A DNA stretch of 64,000 nucleotides from Ciona savignyi (GCA_000149265.1 CH002840.1:622880-686879); one strand, 5' to 3'; counted from the first letter of the stretch, positions 23,631-38,007 are shown. Notes: generated by a model from the letters alone, not told the origin. Program-made: numbers and translations.

Positions 23631-25410
23631 AAAAAAACGACTACAGTATGGTCGCTTCACCCACTTGTGTATGGTTTTATATTTAGTTTTAATTTTAAGT
23701 AGATTTTGAGTACCGCGCATCGAACTTTTGAAAAGTAGAAACGAAAAACTAATTTACCTAAATTGAAACTTAAGACTTGCGTTAACTAATTAACTTAATA
23801 AATGTACGGCCCGTAAGTTAATAAGCTTTTAAAACGCCCAACTCATGCATAGTGCAATATTGGTTATTTTGAGACTGTTTATGTATGAATCGATCGATAG
23901 GACTATAGTTTTAAATGACGAGAACAGATTTTTAGCTAATTTGTTTTATTACACGTTGAAATCGTTTTGACTTACTAAGTTATAATCGCAGACGAGAAGT
24001 TATGACGATAATTGCACATTTTACGCGGTTTTCATCCGCAATCTCATAATAATTGGTTTCCACTGCCAAGAAACCTGATTTAACTCTTTTAACAAGTAGC
24101 TACACGCTATTCGCTCGTCTTTGCCAACGAGCAGGCCAACCACTATTACAGAGGTAACACGGCAATGTAGCATTAAAATCCCGGACTCGTAATTGGGCTG
24201 ATGGACACAAGACAATTAACAAACCTGAAACAAAGACGGAATCGAATCGAAACACTTTTTAAGATTACGGTCGTCGTGAAACATTAGTGCTTTTGCACAG
24301 CTTAAGGCAGTCCATTTTTCATATAGACATAACGATCTATTATAAATCCAATAAAATATATTCTAAATTGTAAAAGGTGCTATTTTAGCTTCCGCCCGTA
24401 CCTTAATATTATCATAAAATAACGTCTTGAAAATACCAAGACTTGTGTTAAACTTCTTTATGTACTGCATAATTTAAAAGTTAAATAAAGTAAATTAATT
24501 TGAAAATAAATGATGATGATAATAGTGGTTCGACATGCTCAATTAAAACAGAAAGACTAACTTGTCTTTTCATCTTGATTTTACACAACGGTACTATTAT
24601 ACTACACACGATCTACTTAAATTGTGTTGTTTATTACAACGAATTACAATTAAAAATGATTTATATAGGTATATATTTGAACAGCAAACCAGCAAACGTG
24701 TATCGATGAGGGGCAACACTAAAACGAGGGAAAGAGGGAACCAGAAAAAACGATTCGCCAAAACTACGGAAACGAATTCGAATCCTGCCTCAAGCGTTAA
24801 TAATAATCACAGAATTATCCCTAACTTTAACCTAAGAATCAAAACCTCCGGTAACCCGACGTGGGTACGTATTGCTATATTGTGTAATACCGCATCATTA
24901 ATTTTCCCATGCAAGGGTAAATAAATAAGTAACTAATCCCATTTAAACATCGTAGAAAAGGTAGTATATCCGATGCATACGCGGCCATCTTAAAATTTCA
25001 AGTCTAATATAATCATTTAATTTAAAAAGTAGTGACTGTTGAATCTTTCTAAATTCTTATTCCCATTAAGGTAGTTAATTATGTTAGGTAAATCTGTATT
25101 TTTTTTTCTAGTGAGGCACTAATCTAGATAATGTTTGGTTTTATTGATGCCTTCCTGTTTGGCGAGAGTATCTATCCACTGTTTTATGTTTTGATGTTCA
25201 ACAATCGCCATATTTGTTTTGGTATATGTTTGACTTGTTTTATGTTCTCTTTTTTTAATTATTGGCAATAAACGCTAAAGTTGAACAGACAAAAATGAAG
25301 GTAAATTGGAAAACCAAGTTTGCGTATATCACATCCATTACTATGTTAATCGAAACAGCATTAATACTTTATTTTATGATCCTAGTAACAGTTTTCATTA
25401 AATAAGTTTA

Positions 25411-25423
<13 letters not shown>

Positions 25424-25449
<26 letters not shown>
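25424..25449. repeat. AT dinucleotide microsatellite
   Basis: A nearly pure run of AT repeats ends in ATACATATA. Confidence 0.85.
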
Positions 25450-25923
25450 GGAAACAAAATTGTAAATCCAGCTAACTATTTGGTAGCAATGTAATAACTT
25501 AAATTCCTCCAATCCATGAATTTTATTAATCACAGCCAGCCCCTCGTTTAAGAAAACAAGCAATGTATGATTGAAAACGGCCGTTACTGTACTGGAATAT
25601 ACATATACTACAGCAGTAAAGTGCGTGCATTAATGTGTCGAGTCGTTTACAAGACCATTGTACAAATTTAGAAGGCAATAAACGTTCCGGTAAATATGCT
25701 GACGATTTGACCGAATACAAAATGGCCGCCCAGGCAAGACAGTTCTGACAATTCAAAACCACGACCTTTAACACACGGTGACAAGAGCAGAATTTAATCG
25801 TTGTCGATCCTGGTGGTATATATTACGCAATTTTGTACAACATTAAGTATGACTTAATAAATGGAATTTATTTAATCTCGTAGAATCAAATTTTAGTTGT
25901 GTTCTAAAATATGTCGCTTTGGT

Positions 25924-26485
25924 TAAAGCGGCGTTATAGATAATGCCTATAACATCGCAGTACACAAGTAACACATCGCAGTACACAAGTTAGGCAGTCG
26001 TTGAATATTTATTGTAATAAAACAACAATAAAAGTGCTTAGACCACGAAATGTATACCTTTTAATAAAAAACTGTCGTTTTTATTAAAATATAACAAATT
26101 AGGACATTAATTTCAGATTAATTTAATCTGTGTGTCTTTAATTTGAAAGTTTAATTAATTTTAGATAGCGTGGCTTCTTATCAGTAAACATAGTCGCTGA
26201 GATCAATGAGATCACCTTTCGTGCTGCGGTAACATATTAACCGAACTTTCAAAGCGAAGGCTCGAGAATAGCAATGTTCATATCTTATAAATACAGCGTG
26301 TGGAGTCTGTAGACGTATAGGTAATGTTTGGTCGAGGGAATATCGCTGTTTGTTCACCCGTTTACATCTAATACGGATTTATGTAAGAGTTCCAAAGGTT
26401 AAAACGGTCGTAGCGACAGAGCTATGTAAACATGCGTATAGCCAAGGCGAAGTCCACACTGATAAACTAGTTAGATGCGTGCACG
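25924..26485. other. Sequence leading into the minisatellite, with a TATA-like motif
   Basis: A TATAAATA motif lies near 26285, about 200 bases before the minisatellite. No clear first exon follows: the long frame over the repeat begins with a non-ATG codon. The motif is recorded as weak evidence only. Confidence 0.2.
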
Positions 26486-26624
26486 TATTGCGTTGTACTA
26501 CACGGTGCGTATTGCAGTGTGCGATGCATATTGCGTTGTACCACGCGGTGCGTATTGCGTTGTACGAATCGATGCGTAGTGCGTTGTATGACGCGATGCA
26601 TATTGCGTTGTACGACGCGATGCA
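26486..26624. repeat. 24-bp minisatellite, six copies
   Basis: Copies lie at 26486-26509, 26510-26528 (5 bases short), 26529-26552, 26553-26576, 26577-26600 and 26601-26624. The unit begins TATTGCGTTGTACNACGCGR and ends TGCA. Because the period is eight codons and the unit lacks stops in several frames, overlapping open frames appear on both strands. I regard them as by-products of the repeat. Confidence 0.85.
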
Positions 26625-29600
26625 TATTGACAGTACTGTATTCAAAGACATTTTGCAAACTTGTCTTCCTGTATGCCTTTTCGTTGCCCGATTTAATGGA
26701 TACCTTAAACAGGTTGCGCGAAGCTCAATTACCGTGAGTGTTCTGTTTATTAAACTTTGTTTATGTAGCTCTTATCTCGGTAAGAATTAAACTATCGCAA
26801 CGCACGTCATTAAAACGAAAAGCGAGAGGTGAAAATTCAATAACAAATAAAACGGTTTTCATTCGCCGAGTTCTTGGCCAACTACATTGAACCAAAAGTA
26901 ATTTAAAGAAATAAGTGTTTCACCAGCTTTTTCGTGCGAGAGTTACGTTAATTGGAGAGATTGTTTTTGTTTGTATTCGCCTGATAAACGACATGAACAA
27001 TAGCGAAGTTTGAAAAGGATTTACACTTGTGTTTTAATGTTAATATTTTCTTTAATTAAATTTACACTGTGGTATTAGACGTGGAGAAAAATCTCGATTA
27101 TGAGTGTGAATGAACAAAAGCGGAGATTCCCATTGTAATATTCTCAACGAATCAGTTTACATCGGATGCCTTAATCACATGCAATCAAACTGACCGGATT
27201 ACTGTACCATTTAATTAATCTCCAGAGAACGAACGGTTGCCGTGCCCAGAGACAAGCCCAGCAATTGAACTGAAGCCCGCCGCCATGTCATTTCCTATTT
27301 AGCAGGTCAATTCAGGTCATAAACTGGTAATTCGACTCATTTTTTTGCTTTTTACATTTATATACCAACAGCAGGGCCTGTCATTTAGATGACAATGGTA
27401 ATTTTTAAGAAAAAGATTCAAAGAAACCCGGACCACACGCGAGCACGGGGGTTTCACGATTACCGCATAATATTCTTGTTAAATCCAAGTAGTTTATTTC
27501 GGCATATTATTATTTTAAATTTTAATACTGTGCACAATCTTTATAGAGAAGAAAATGTAGCGTGGTTTAAAAAGTATTATTGTGAGTAAAATTGAGCCGT
27601 AATTATGGAATCAGACGTGCCTTCAGATGCTTCTGCCGTCTTTAAAAACGCCACCTACGGAGTTTCCCACGACACAAGAGCAGTACATACAATCTTATTC
27701 GGCGCCCCACACAAGAACTAAATTAGCGGTATGCTTGAAAATATCGGCCCTGACCCGTTAAATTAAACGGTCACTTAGCATTTTAACCCCGGTAAGTACC
27801 GCCCGGTTTGTAAAAATACAGTGGCAATTCATCACATTTGAAGGGAGAATCAACATCACTGTATTTCCAGTTTACTTTCAAACTGTTATACAGCAAAATG
27901 GTGTTAATGTACGTTACGTTTCGTGTAATAGGTAATAAGACAGCCAACCTAATGCTGAAAATAATGCACCGATGGTAGACATTAATGCGCTGTTGCCAAA
28001 CCGTCATTTACGGGTAGGTATATATATCAGAGTAAATCTCACGATTATAGAAAAACAATTATAGAAATCGCTGGAAAACAATTTGTTGAAGAGCAAAATT
28101 GCTCAAATTATTAGCGTGGATCCCGAATAATGGTAAAACACATTCTTTCTTTTACATACCACATTGCATACATTTGCTGTAGTTAATGACGACACATTTA
28201 ATACATCAGTATATACACCGTTGTGGGAAGTTTAAACATCACATTTAGCTCAAGGCTATAACAGTGTGTCTTGTTAGTAACAAAATATTAGGGTTTTGTA
28301 GCATCATTCAATTCGTGTTGCTTTATAATATTATAGATTTATAAAGCAATTTTCAATTTAATGGAATGGCAGTAAAGTGGCTGGATTAATGGTTTGGATA
28401 TATTGCGAGAAACTTATTTAAGGGCTCTTAAGGCTGAACGTTCTTTTAGTGTTATTACTTAGGTTTACCAGACCGTGACATTGATTTCGGTATGTGCCAA
28501 TTTTCCATGACGCAGAGACGCTATTTTTAAACCTATTAATCGATAACCAACCAGCGAAGAACACATAGGGTAACCAACCAACACATCACATATGCTAATA
28601 TGCGAATTCGTTTTATATAAACACAAAATCCAAATATAAAAGTTTTATTGCTGGTAACGTACTTTACAATACCGTGGCGTTTTTATTACGTCATAATATA
28701 GATTACGACATTGTAAAATTCAAAGATAGATAAAATGTTAAACAATGTTGTGGTTATTTCAATATTGAGCCTGTTTATGTATATTATACAAACGATATTA
28801 AAATTTGTAGTGCATATTTAAATAAAGTTAAGGTTATTTTATTTAAATAGAATATTAAAATCAAGCAACTTACTAAATCGTAGATCTCTTATCTGAAAAA
28901 ATTCACTTGTGTAATCCGTACTAAGTAGCTTTCATTCGATATACGACTTGCGATTCCTGTAATCTAATTACATACTCCAATAGTTGACAACTCAACGTAG
29001 TGAGAATCCAGTTCCAGTGACACGCCTGTCAAATTGCGAGCTGTCAAGCTGGAAAAAAACCTCATATTATCTCCATGTGTAGCATGTAACCCGTATCTCC
29101 GTGCTAATCTCAGGCAGAGCTGTGCTAATTTACAGGGCTCTTATCGCTAGAACGCAGCACTAAGTCATGTAGTGGCCACTCACAGCGCATACCTTTCCAC
29201 CACCACGCAGATCGATGAATACCGGTTTTCGCGGTCGCTCTTTCGTCCGTACATCTCTTTCCTTTCTCATTCACGAATTATTTGAATGTTTGTCCAGAGT
29301 ATAGGAGAGAGCGTAAACGGAAAGCAATGTTATGATTTTACAACCGAAACCGTTTCGGGTCACGGCGCAGGCAAACCAGGCGTTGCTAAACTGACATTGC
29401 CTATTGACCAAATAACCAGATCCTGCAGAAAGTTGTAAAATTAAGGAATAAATTCTGGTGACAGAAAATTTTACTTTGTCTATTCACCATAATTCCTGTA
29501 CAGCAAGCATAATGACTGCACAGTAAATATTATGCTGATTCAAGTTGCTTCAAATCCAGCATTACATGTTATCCTCATACGCCGCTTACTTATATTATCG

Positions 29601-32180
29601 AAAACTAACACTTTGATAAATATACACAACTGTACTGCGGCAATCATAATTTAAATAACCTGCGCGTAATCTCGTGTGATGGTCAACAGTCTAATTTTGC
29701 TTCTAACACAATCTGGACCGAACAACCGGACAAACGAAAATCTATTTATCCAAAACGATAAAATTAAATCGCCATGCATTTTATTAAAATCACACACATT
29801 CGCCAATTACAGCAGGAGGCGAAACGATAGCGTATTACAGAATGGTAATTGCAATTCTGACTAACTGCTCTTTTGTATGCTTGCTTACACCAGTAATAGA
29901 CTTGACATTTAAGCGTTTCAGCTGTTTCTCTTATAGCGTCGACCAGCTGCATTTTGCAACCAGAATTTAAACTTGAGGTTTGACTGTAGGTGACGCAATT
30001 AAGAATGGGTATACTGGTTACCAGGCGTTGTTTTATTCTTATATCTTAACTTCTAATAATTTCCTAAGTAAACCCGTATTATTCCACATACTTTTCTTTA
30101 TGAAAAAAACACAATTTTACAGTAACATCATAAGTCACGCTTAAGTGAACATTCGGTCATCACGTGATTAAAGTGGACTATCATTAGACACGCTTAACCA
30201 CAGGAATCTCGCCCGAACGCAATTATTCGCCTCGCATCGGACACTATACTTCAGTCCTTTTTGTTCGTCACGGTGGCCACAACTCCAACGTAAAGTAAAG
30301 AATAAATTAAGTTACTTGGGGATCTATTTAGTTAAAATTTAGTTGTATTAACCCCCTTCCCCCCAAACATACTTTAGTTGTATTAAAGTGACTGCGCAGG
30401 CGGAGTTCACGAACAGTTATTCTGATTCCATTTAAATGAGAATCTGACGATGCTGTAATGGTAAAATATATATCTTATAAATGCATAAGCTAGTATTTGT
30501 TCAAATAGCGCGAGCTTTTCTAAGCCTGCCTAATTCTATAAAATGCCACACAAAACTTTTTGCGAAATACTTTCCTCAGTAATTTTCTACTTTGGTTAAG
30601 ATATCAATTTCGGAATAACTCTTAACTTGGCGGTAGGTTTGTTATGCCAACTTTTTCAAAGTTTTAGTATATACCATGTGTATTTATTTACTGACGTTTT
30701 TCAACTAATGTACTTGTTTCCGTTTTTCTTGTTTTATTCTTTAATACAGTGTAATATATATACATTGACTAATCCTCTTTACTATTATAAAGGAGCCAAT
30801 AATAAATTTAAATAACGTGAAACGTTGTCCCAAAAACTATTTAAGAAAGTTGTATTTTTTTCTAAAAATATTCGATCTTGTCAATTGATCTAGAACAAAA
30901 CAAAATAAAATAAATTAATTTTTTAGTATTTTTTTCTGAACTTTTCAAATATTCAAATGTTCATTTATCAAATTGTTTGCTTCGCAATTTCGCAAACCGC
31001 TCTTCTCCGCTGATAATAGAAGAGAATAAAAAGAGACAGAGTTAGAGGTGCTCGATCGTTATCTGGAAATATTACCCGGGGTGTTTTGGAACGAAGCAGA
31101 TTTAACTATGTTTATTAAATCAACCTGGGTCAAAAACATAAACAAAGCATTTTATTAGCCGAGCAAACAACAGGCTTGAAGTATGAAAGAATCGACGTAT
31201 GAGTCGAATTCTCTTCGTTAAAATACGAACGAAAAGTCGTACGACGCCTTGCAAAATGGCGTGAATGGATTAATGCGATTTTATGCTCAAAGAAGCACTT
31301 AAGATTAAAAAAAAGCTTGAAGAGACAATTATTAATAAATGTTATCTAAAAGTTACTGCACGGTTAGGTATACAGCATACACTTTGAGATCCGAAATTCT
31401 AGTAACGAATGCTTACGTAAAGATAGTAAAATTACATTCAACTTTGTATTTAACGTTTTTTATTTCTATAAAATGTTAACGTGGGGACGTTTATATTATA
31501 CATATTTACCTGTTTTTTAAATGGAATTTTATGATAATCGGTATTTTCGTTGCCGGTTTAAAATGCCAAGGTGTGTATAACCCAAACTGGTCCGTCCATA
31601 AACAAGCAAAGGGAAATTTCCTTGGGATTTGCAAATGTAAACTTGTGTTTTTAAAACAAGAGTGTGTTTTTAAAATTGTTATAATTTAAGTAATTTTGTA
31701 AATTAGCTTATTAGTGCCACTATTTATTCTTTTACCAAACATTGACGAAGTCGTATCAGAGAAATATATATTTATGTAAATAGAGATAACCCGATTAAAT
31801 TTAAATATGCCTTAACTTTAGAAAACATAAAATCATAAAATGCTTTAGAAAACATAAAACCTTAAAGATAAAGCGTGGCAATTGCGGCGTAGACTGTGAA
31901 ATAGTGAAAATATAAATGGAAGTTTCTACAAGCGTTTACAAAAGCTGAAATGTTAAAAAAAGGGATGTTTGTCTAAAAATAAGGTGGGTTTAAAAATGTC
32001 ACGTTTAAGCTGTTGTTTCTCATATTTAATGGATCACGTAGTGTTTTGTAAGCTTAATACTAGAATTTACTTTCAAGCAACAGGAAAATCTACTTCCTTC
32101 ACACCGAAATTCAAACCGCGGGGAGAGGAGAGTTCATAAACGAGAGAACGAAAGAGAAAGGTTTGTTGACGACATTTAAA

Positions 32181-32289
32181 ATGGCGGATGATTGGTGTCC
32201 CACAGCTTACGGATTTACTAGTATTAGTTCGCGAAATAAGTACGCGTTTCTCAGGGCATTGTGTGGTGAAGAGGGCCTTAGAAAATGCC
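32181..32289 (+). CDS. Orphan first coding exon of an unidentified gene
   Basis: An ATG in a strong context (AAAATGGCGG) opens 36 codons and ends at the near-perfect donor GCC|GTAAGTAT, phase 1. The peptide begins MADDWCPTAYGFTSISSRNK and ends EEGLRKC. The DNA just upstream (32095-32175) is purine-rich and looks like a 5' leader. I could not find the next exon. The disordered-protein gene starting at 43034 is a possible continuation, but the acceptor in front of it has the wrong phase (it needs phase 2). I do not recognise the sequence. Confidence 0.4.
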
Positions 32290-35200
32290 GTAAGTATAAT
32301 TTGTTCCTAGCGTAACGTAGTTAGACAAGAATCCTTCCCACATAGTTTTACCTTAAGTCAGAAAGAAAGACTAAATATACGTGTTTGCCTGTACATTTTC
32401 TCTTATATCTTTTGACTAAAAACCAGATATAAAATAGTATTTGTATAGCAAGTTCTTTGTTATTAGCAATTTGTCAATATATTTATTTTCCCAACTTGCG
32501 CCTGACCTATAATAACCAAACCGTGCGACACATAGTATTTTGACCTTTTTCATTTTGTATGTCTTGTGGCTTTCTGGCCAGGCCAATCGCACTTATTTCC
32601 CGAAGTAGTGTCAAGTACATTGTGCTGCTTTATTAGATACGTTATGCGCTAAATTTTATGTGTACAGCACTTAGCTATGTCAAAAATTGTCTATAAATGG
32701 CAGAAAGTTAAAGTTTTATTTGTGGTGGTTTAGCGGATACATCCGCACGCGATCCGCCCATTGCCAATGCGCCAGTTAGAAGAGATCAAATAACGAAATA
32801 TCGGTAGCATAAAAGCCTTCTTACTGGCTTCAACGTTACCAAAAGCGCGCGGGGTAATTGTGTCTGCACGGTCTTACACTTAGCAGGCTAATTTAATGGC
32901 ATATACGTCCGACAGGCTTGTTGTATCTTATGATTTAGTACCAATATTTTATGTCATTTTGTAAATGTTTAGCGTTTAAAATAACGTGGTGGCATATTCT
33001 CTTGCAGTGATAATTGAAAATTTACTTTTAATACAAATATTACGATTCAGTGTCTGTCAACGGGTAAAGAGGAAATGCTAGTTTGAGATTAAAATCCAAA
33101 GCCATTCAGTCTAGGGAGTGTGTTGCGATTTCTTCAGAATGCTCTAGGAAACGGACGTGATTTCGATAAACGATACATGTATGGACGTATTTAACAGCTG
33201 CGTGCAGAAAAGCGAGACCAAATAAAGCAGACGAGAGCCACCCTTGTGGTTGTTGTAATATAAGTTTATAGTTATAACGATATTATATTGTATATACGAC
33301 GTGTAAGATATTTAAAAATCAGCCAACTCTATGCCGATACCGAATCGCATAGGTGAAATAAAAATATAACCCTGTAATAAATATAGATTTGCGTCACAAA
33401 TTAAATAAAGTGTTCTGCGATTGGCCTAACTGATCGCTGTTTTAAAATGTGCGTTTATTTATAGAAAATTGCACGTGTTCAAAGTAAATCAAGTATAAGA
33501 ACGTCAGGGGTTTTTCATCAATTTTCCCTTAAATATTGGGATAAAAAAGTCAATTATAACGTAATGTTTTGACGCGTTTAGGCATGTTTTATTGAGAGTT
33601 GCTAAGTCGTATTTAGGTGAACTTATATCGCGATTTAATCGTAACAATATCCGCGCATTAGCTTGTGGGTCTTGTTGAGTTTGTCTTCGAAATTCGAAAC
33701 ATTCTTGTTTTTGCCATTATCGAAATCCACGCGAGGCCGGCGAGGGCGCAATCGATTTTACTTGTGTGGTGTATGTGAATAATAAATGAAGCTGCTTGGC
33801 TTCGTACCACTGCGCCACAGTTTCGTGGCCCAGCAGTGCCGTCCGGTATAATTTCCTTTTATTTTCGGGGATTGAAATCCTGGGTCCAGTAGCGCAATGC
33901 GTGCGTGAGCTTGTATAATAACCCTTCAGGCCCGGTTTGTACATTTTACTTTCAGACGTTTCTAAATAGGGGCGTTCCATTGGAGACGGTCAACGTAGGC
34001 GGTATCGCCTATCATAGCGGCACTGGACGTACCTTCGTTGGGGTTTAGTTTTCATTTTATGACTAGTTTTTTTAGAATCTCACCCAAAATAATGAAATAC
34101 CGTAGATTTATGCAGCCGCCGCAGTTAACTTTTCATGAACTAGAGAGCACTTTGTCGTCCAATTTAATGAAAAAATCTGTATCAGCTTTTACGATGTGAT
34201 AACTACCGTTTTCTTGCCAGATGTTTCAATCGAGTGTTTTCCCGCAAGTCGCCTTGTTTAATTGGCAAGAGTTGCTGGATTTACTCTTCTTGTGTTAATA
34301 TCGAGGTCGCCGCAAAGCCCAAGAGATTTGTAATCACTTTTTCATTTCACCATTCGCTATATTCGCTCTATGCCCGTGTGCTCCACCGAGACAATACTTC
34401 TGGGCTTCGAGTAACGAAGGGTTAATTTTAAAGTATCTAGCAAGCATGGCCAAAGGAATAAAGGCGAAAAGATAAACGAATATAGTCCTGAGAGTCCCTC
34501 GAGACCTACTTATAGCAAACACGAGATGCAATTTTCCATTGACATCCTGTAAAACCTCAATCCGACAATCCCCGAACGAATTAACTCACATCACGAATTG
34601 TTCAAATACACTCCCATTTTTTGTTAAATCTTAAACCTTTTGCCAACAATTTGAACTACTTGGTTCAATTCAATGAGGTAAATAAAACTATTTTTTAGAA
34701 GTAAGTTATTGTTTATTTAAAAAAGACACTTATATTCCGAGAAGAACACGTAAATTATATTTGTCGGAGCATAATGCATGTAGCTGAGCGGAATTTCTAC
34801 ATAAAAACATAAAGCCAGAATAATACGTTAATCTTAATGAGAGGCGAATCAAAAAGTGCTCGTTCCAATTCAATCAGTAACCAATCAGTAAAGTAAAAGG
34901 TAAATGTGTTGGAGGGTGGTAGTCATGATAATCATTTCACAGCATAATGTTTCCAGTGCAATATTCTGAGTAAAAAAAACATAAAGTTTGATCTTAATTA
35001 GAGACTTTTTAGAAAGTGGGCTAAAATAAAGAAAACTATGAAAGTACATAATAAATATTTCTTAGAGACCAAACTTCCAGCTTTCTATGGGTTTTTAACA
35101 CATGACTCTTATTACAGAAATTCCTAAACATGCGCTGTTATCAGATGTGATGTAGCGTCAAACCACTGTCACGTATCTTATACTGAGGGCCTCTATATAA

Positions 35201-35589
35201 ACAGTGGTTCTTTAGCACATTTTATTGATTGAAAATGTAACAATCAGTTTACGAAATTAATTTGTAATTAACAAAAACGAATTATCCAATTAATTGTTCT
35301 GATTTGCAATATTCAATACGCAAAGAAGTCATTGGTTCGCTACTTGCTATACAGTTGGGTCGATCGGTATTAGGGACGATCCCATTGCCAAATCGAAACT
35401 TATCTTGATGCAAAGGAGTAAGTGTTTTTGTTCCTTCGGACAACGTCTATAATGAAAGCTGACGTGAATTGTTTTGTTTAAATGGGAATATTGGTATCTT
35501 TCTTATAATAAAACCGCAATGGAATCACTTAATTAATTCATCCACGCCACCAAGCTATGGTTCTTCTGCCTTGCCAACAATATTGTTTT

Positions 35590-35655
35590 TCTCAGTGCGA
35601 GTCGGTTAATTTTTGTCCGGGCCAAGTTTTGACCATTCGGCCACAAGACCGTACA
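35590..35655 (-). repeat. Short tRNA-like repeat, fragment
   Basis: Only GGGCCAAGTTTTGACCATTC and GGCCACAAGACCG (plus strand) remain. The middle is deleted. Confidence 0.35.
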
Positions 35656-37431
35656 AAAGCTTTTGTTTTGCTGTCAAAAATGTACCATACTTGCGAAAAG
35701 TGGGTCGGAAGTTCGTTGTTCCCGCCAATCCAATTACTGGTTAACGTTACTAAAAACGACAAAGACAAGTTAATTAAAAAGCGTGCATTTTGAATGCGTT
35801 TAGATTACATAACTCTGGCCATCTTTGGTGTTTTCCTGCTCAGTAACTAACAATTCATGGGACAGCTTGGGTTTGATTTAAAACAACAAAACAAATATTA
35901 ACAAACAAATATTTTACCCATATGCTTCGGCTACTTAACTGTTTGTAAATGCGCGTACAAATGGTACACTACATACGACCATTTAGTTGCATATAAAGCA
36001 TCAGATCGTTCCGGATGGTTCGAATTCTTGGCGGTTCAATTAACAACTGTGAAATGATGCAAATGCGTTGACATATCGAAACGAGATTAAAAATTCGCTG
36101 AGCCTGTTTTATCCCAATACCTGTCTTCAGAGTTTAATTAATCGTCGCACTCTGCTGTCAATTGGAACAACTTTGCAAATTTTATACGGGGGATTTACCG
36201 TATGGTTGGTTAGTAAGACGTATTTCTATGCTTTTAGTCAGATAATTCTAAAAAGTTCATTTTAAATGTGTTTAACTCTTCCCGCCCTCGTATATAAATC
36301 TAATTGGAATGTTTTAAATGGAGTATAATGCTTTTGTGCAAGATCACGTTGATTTAGGGTACGTGGTTATTATTGACTTCAATTTTACTTTATTCTATAG
36401 GCACCAATGTGCAAGGTGCTAAAAACTACTTTAAGAAAACATGGAGATAAACTTTACATTTATATAACCTTCCGTGGTTTTATTATAAAAAGTAACAATA
36501 TATGTCCTTTTCTGTTTCGCAGTATACCAGATGTGTAATGTTGTTAATATTTTCCAGTATACGTACACCATCCGAAATAGGCCGAAACGTAATTGGATAT
36601 AATAACTGTTGCATAGCAGCACCTGAAACACACGCATCTCTGCAACGCTCAGCTCGCACATATGTTCGCTTAGAAATAGCTCCGTCGTGGTTTGCGGGTT
36701 TAAAAACAGCCTGGAAGGCCAGATAGTCGGGTATACGGTAACACGAGGTTCAAGAATTGGGTTTGACCACCAGTCATTATTGATTGTAGATTCTAATCTT
36801 AAAAATGATGGCTGTTTAAATTTACCTTCGGTTAATCACAAATCCCTCCTATCTGTTTACAAGAACCATGTCGAATGGTCAAGATTAACTCCTTAATCTC
36901 CGCAGCCCGTAGAATTAAAACTTTATTGCCACACAATAATATTCGTTCTTGAGTCGCCGTCGGGCTGACTGGCTCCGTTAATACTTTTCAGGTTTGGCGT
37001 CCTCTCTCGAAATTCAAGGCGCACTTTAGTCCCACCTGTCCACAACACAAACAAAAGGACCAGTTCCAAGTTTGCCCCCAGCTCAGTCCTTTTCGTGTTC
37101 GGCCACGCAAATTAACAACAAGCTCATTAAAGCGTGAATCGTGCCTTTAAATTGAAGGCGAATTTTCCGAGCATATTTTTATTAAGTAAATCAGGAAAAC
37201 AACAAAAAGAGCACAAGAGCCCTCTATTCAATTAGAAGCTAATTTTAGTGGCCTAATTTTTCAATACGTCCGATTCGTGTTCAAAGCGCAGTGTTATTCA
37301 AAGATTCCAGCAGTGAAGGCAATCGACTGTGATTAATAAAAAATAAACTTCCTTTTAAACTTCCCATCTAAGTGCTGGTAAATTTAAATACCGACACATT
37401 TAAATACGAAGTATGCAATTTTGGCTTCCTA

Positions 37432-37530
37432 ATGCTGTGCGATGATTAATTACATCGCGAGTAAGTTCGTGCTTGGTAATAACTTATGTTTGTGTTATCA
37501 ACTTTTTTAACATCGTTATTTTTTAGTTTC
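37432..37530. repeat. 100-bp hairpin element, copy A
   Basis: This segment matches 59331-59430 with one substitution and one single-base indel. It contains a perfect hairpin, GCGATG and CATCGC around ATTAATTA, and a second weaker one around TTATGTTTGT. Similarity outside the core falls off quickly but can be traced (about 37398 to 37610). It is probably a recently copied non-autonomous element. A conserved structured RNA cannot be excluded. Confidence 0.7.
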
Positions 37531-38007
37531 CTGTTTGTAGACACTTGCGATCCCTATACAATAAGACGCAAAAGATATTTGTTATTAAAATACTAAGTAG
37601 GCCTAACATAGTTTCCTGTTCTGTTATTGTAACATAAAGTTCGAAATGTATAGTTATAATATACATCCTGATGATGTCCAGTTTAGGATCTTTTTTTAAA
37701 GGTTTGTTCGTAAATCTCCAAGGTCTTAGCCAGTCATCCAGCTTCAAGTCAGCAGAGCTCTCAGTTGGTGTAATTGGGTGTAAATAATTTACCTCGCGGT
37801 CGTAAACTTATTCGTCTTGCTGTATTGCACGGCGCGGTGATATACTGGTATTGCCCGGTGCTTACCAGGATAATTTACGAGTGCTGTCCTTTTCCCATCG
37901 GCTGAAAACTTCCAACAGTGAAGTGTCATGTTGATGTTTTTTGAAACCATCACGAAATAATTATGGGTCCCATTTGAAAAAATGGGACACATATTGTTTT
38001 TGTCCGT

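Larger units (their letters stand above)
18930..32180. other. Gene-poor region of about 13 kb
   Basis: AT-rich DNA with no gene I can establish on either strand. It contains SINE-like fragments, a 24-bp minisatellite, an AT microsatellite, a CRE palindrome at 21513, two copies of the 18-mer ACATCGCAGTACACAAGT at 25952-25969 and 25973-25990, and scattered moderately GC-rich patches (for example 27150-27310 and 29080-29240) that could be regulatory. Most open frames here use non-ATG starts and show no coding character. Confidence 0.5.

Noticed and set aside
26350..26790. 146-codon frame and overlapping frames over the minisatellite
   Set aside because: They begin at non-ATG codons, exist on both strands and follow from the stop-free 24-bp repeat.
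33717..33980. 87-codon minus-strand frame, with a tRNA-like stretch GTGGCGCAGTGGTACGAAGC
   Set aside because: The A-box-like part has no convincing B-box or cloverleaf, and the frame has no family resemblance.
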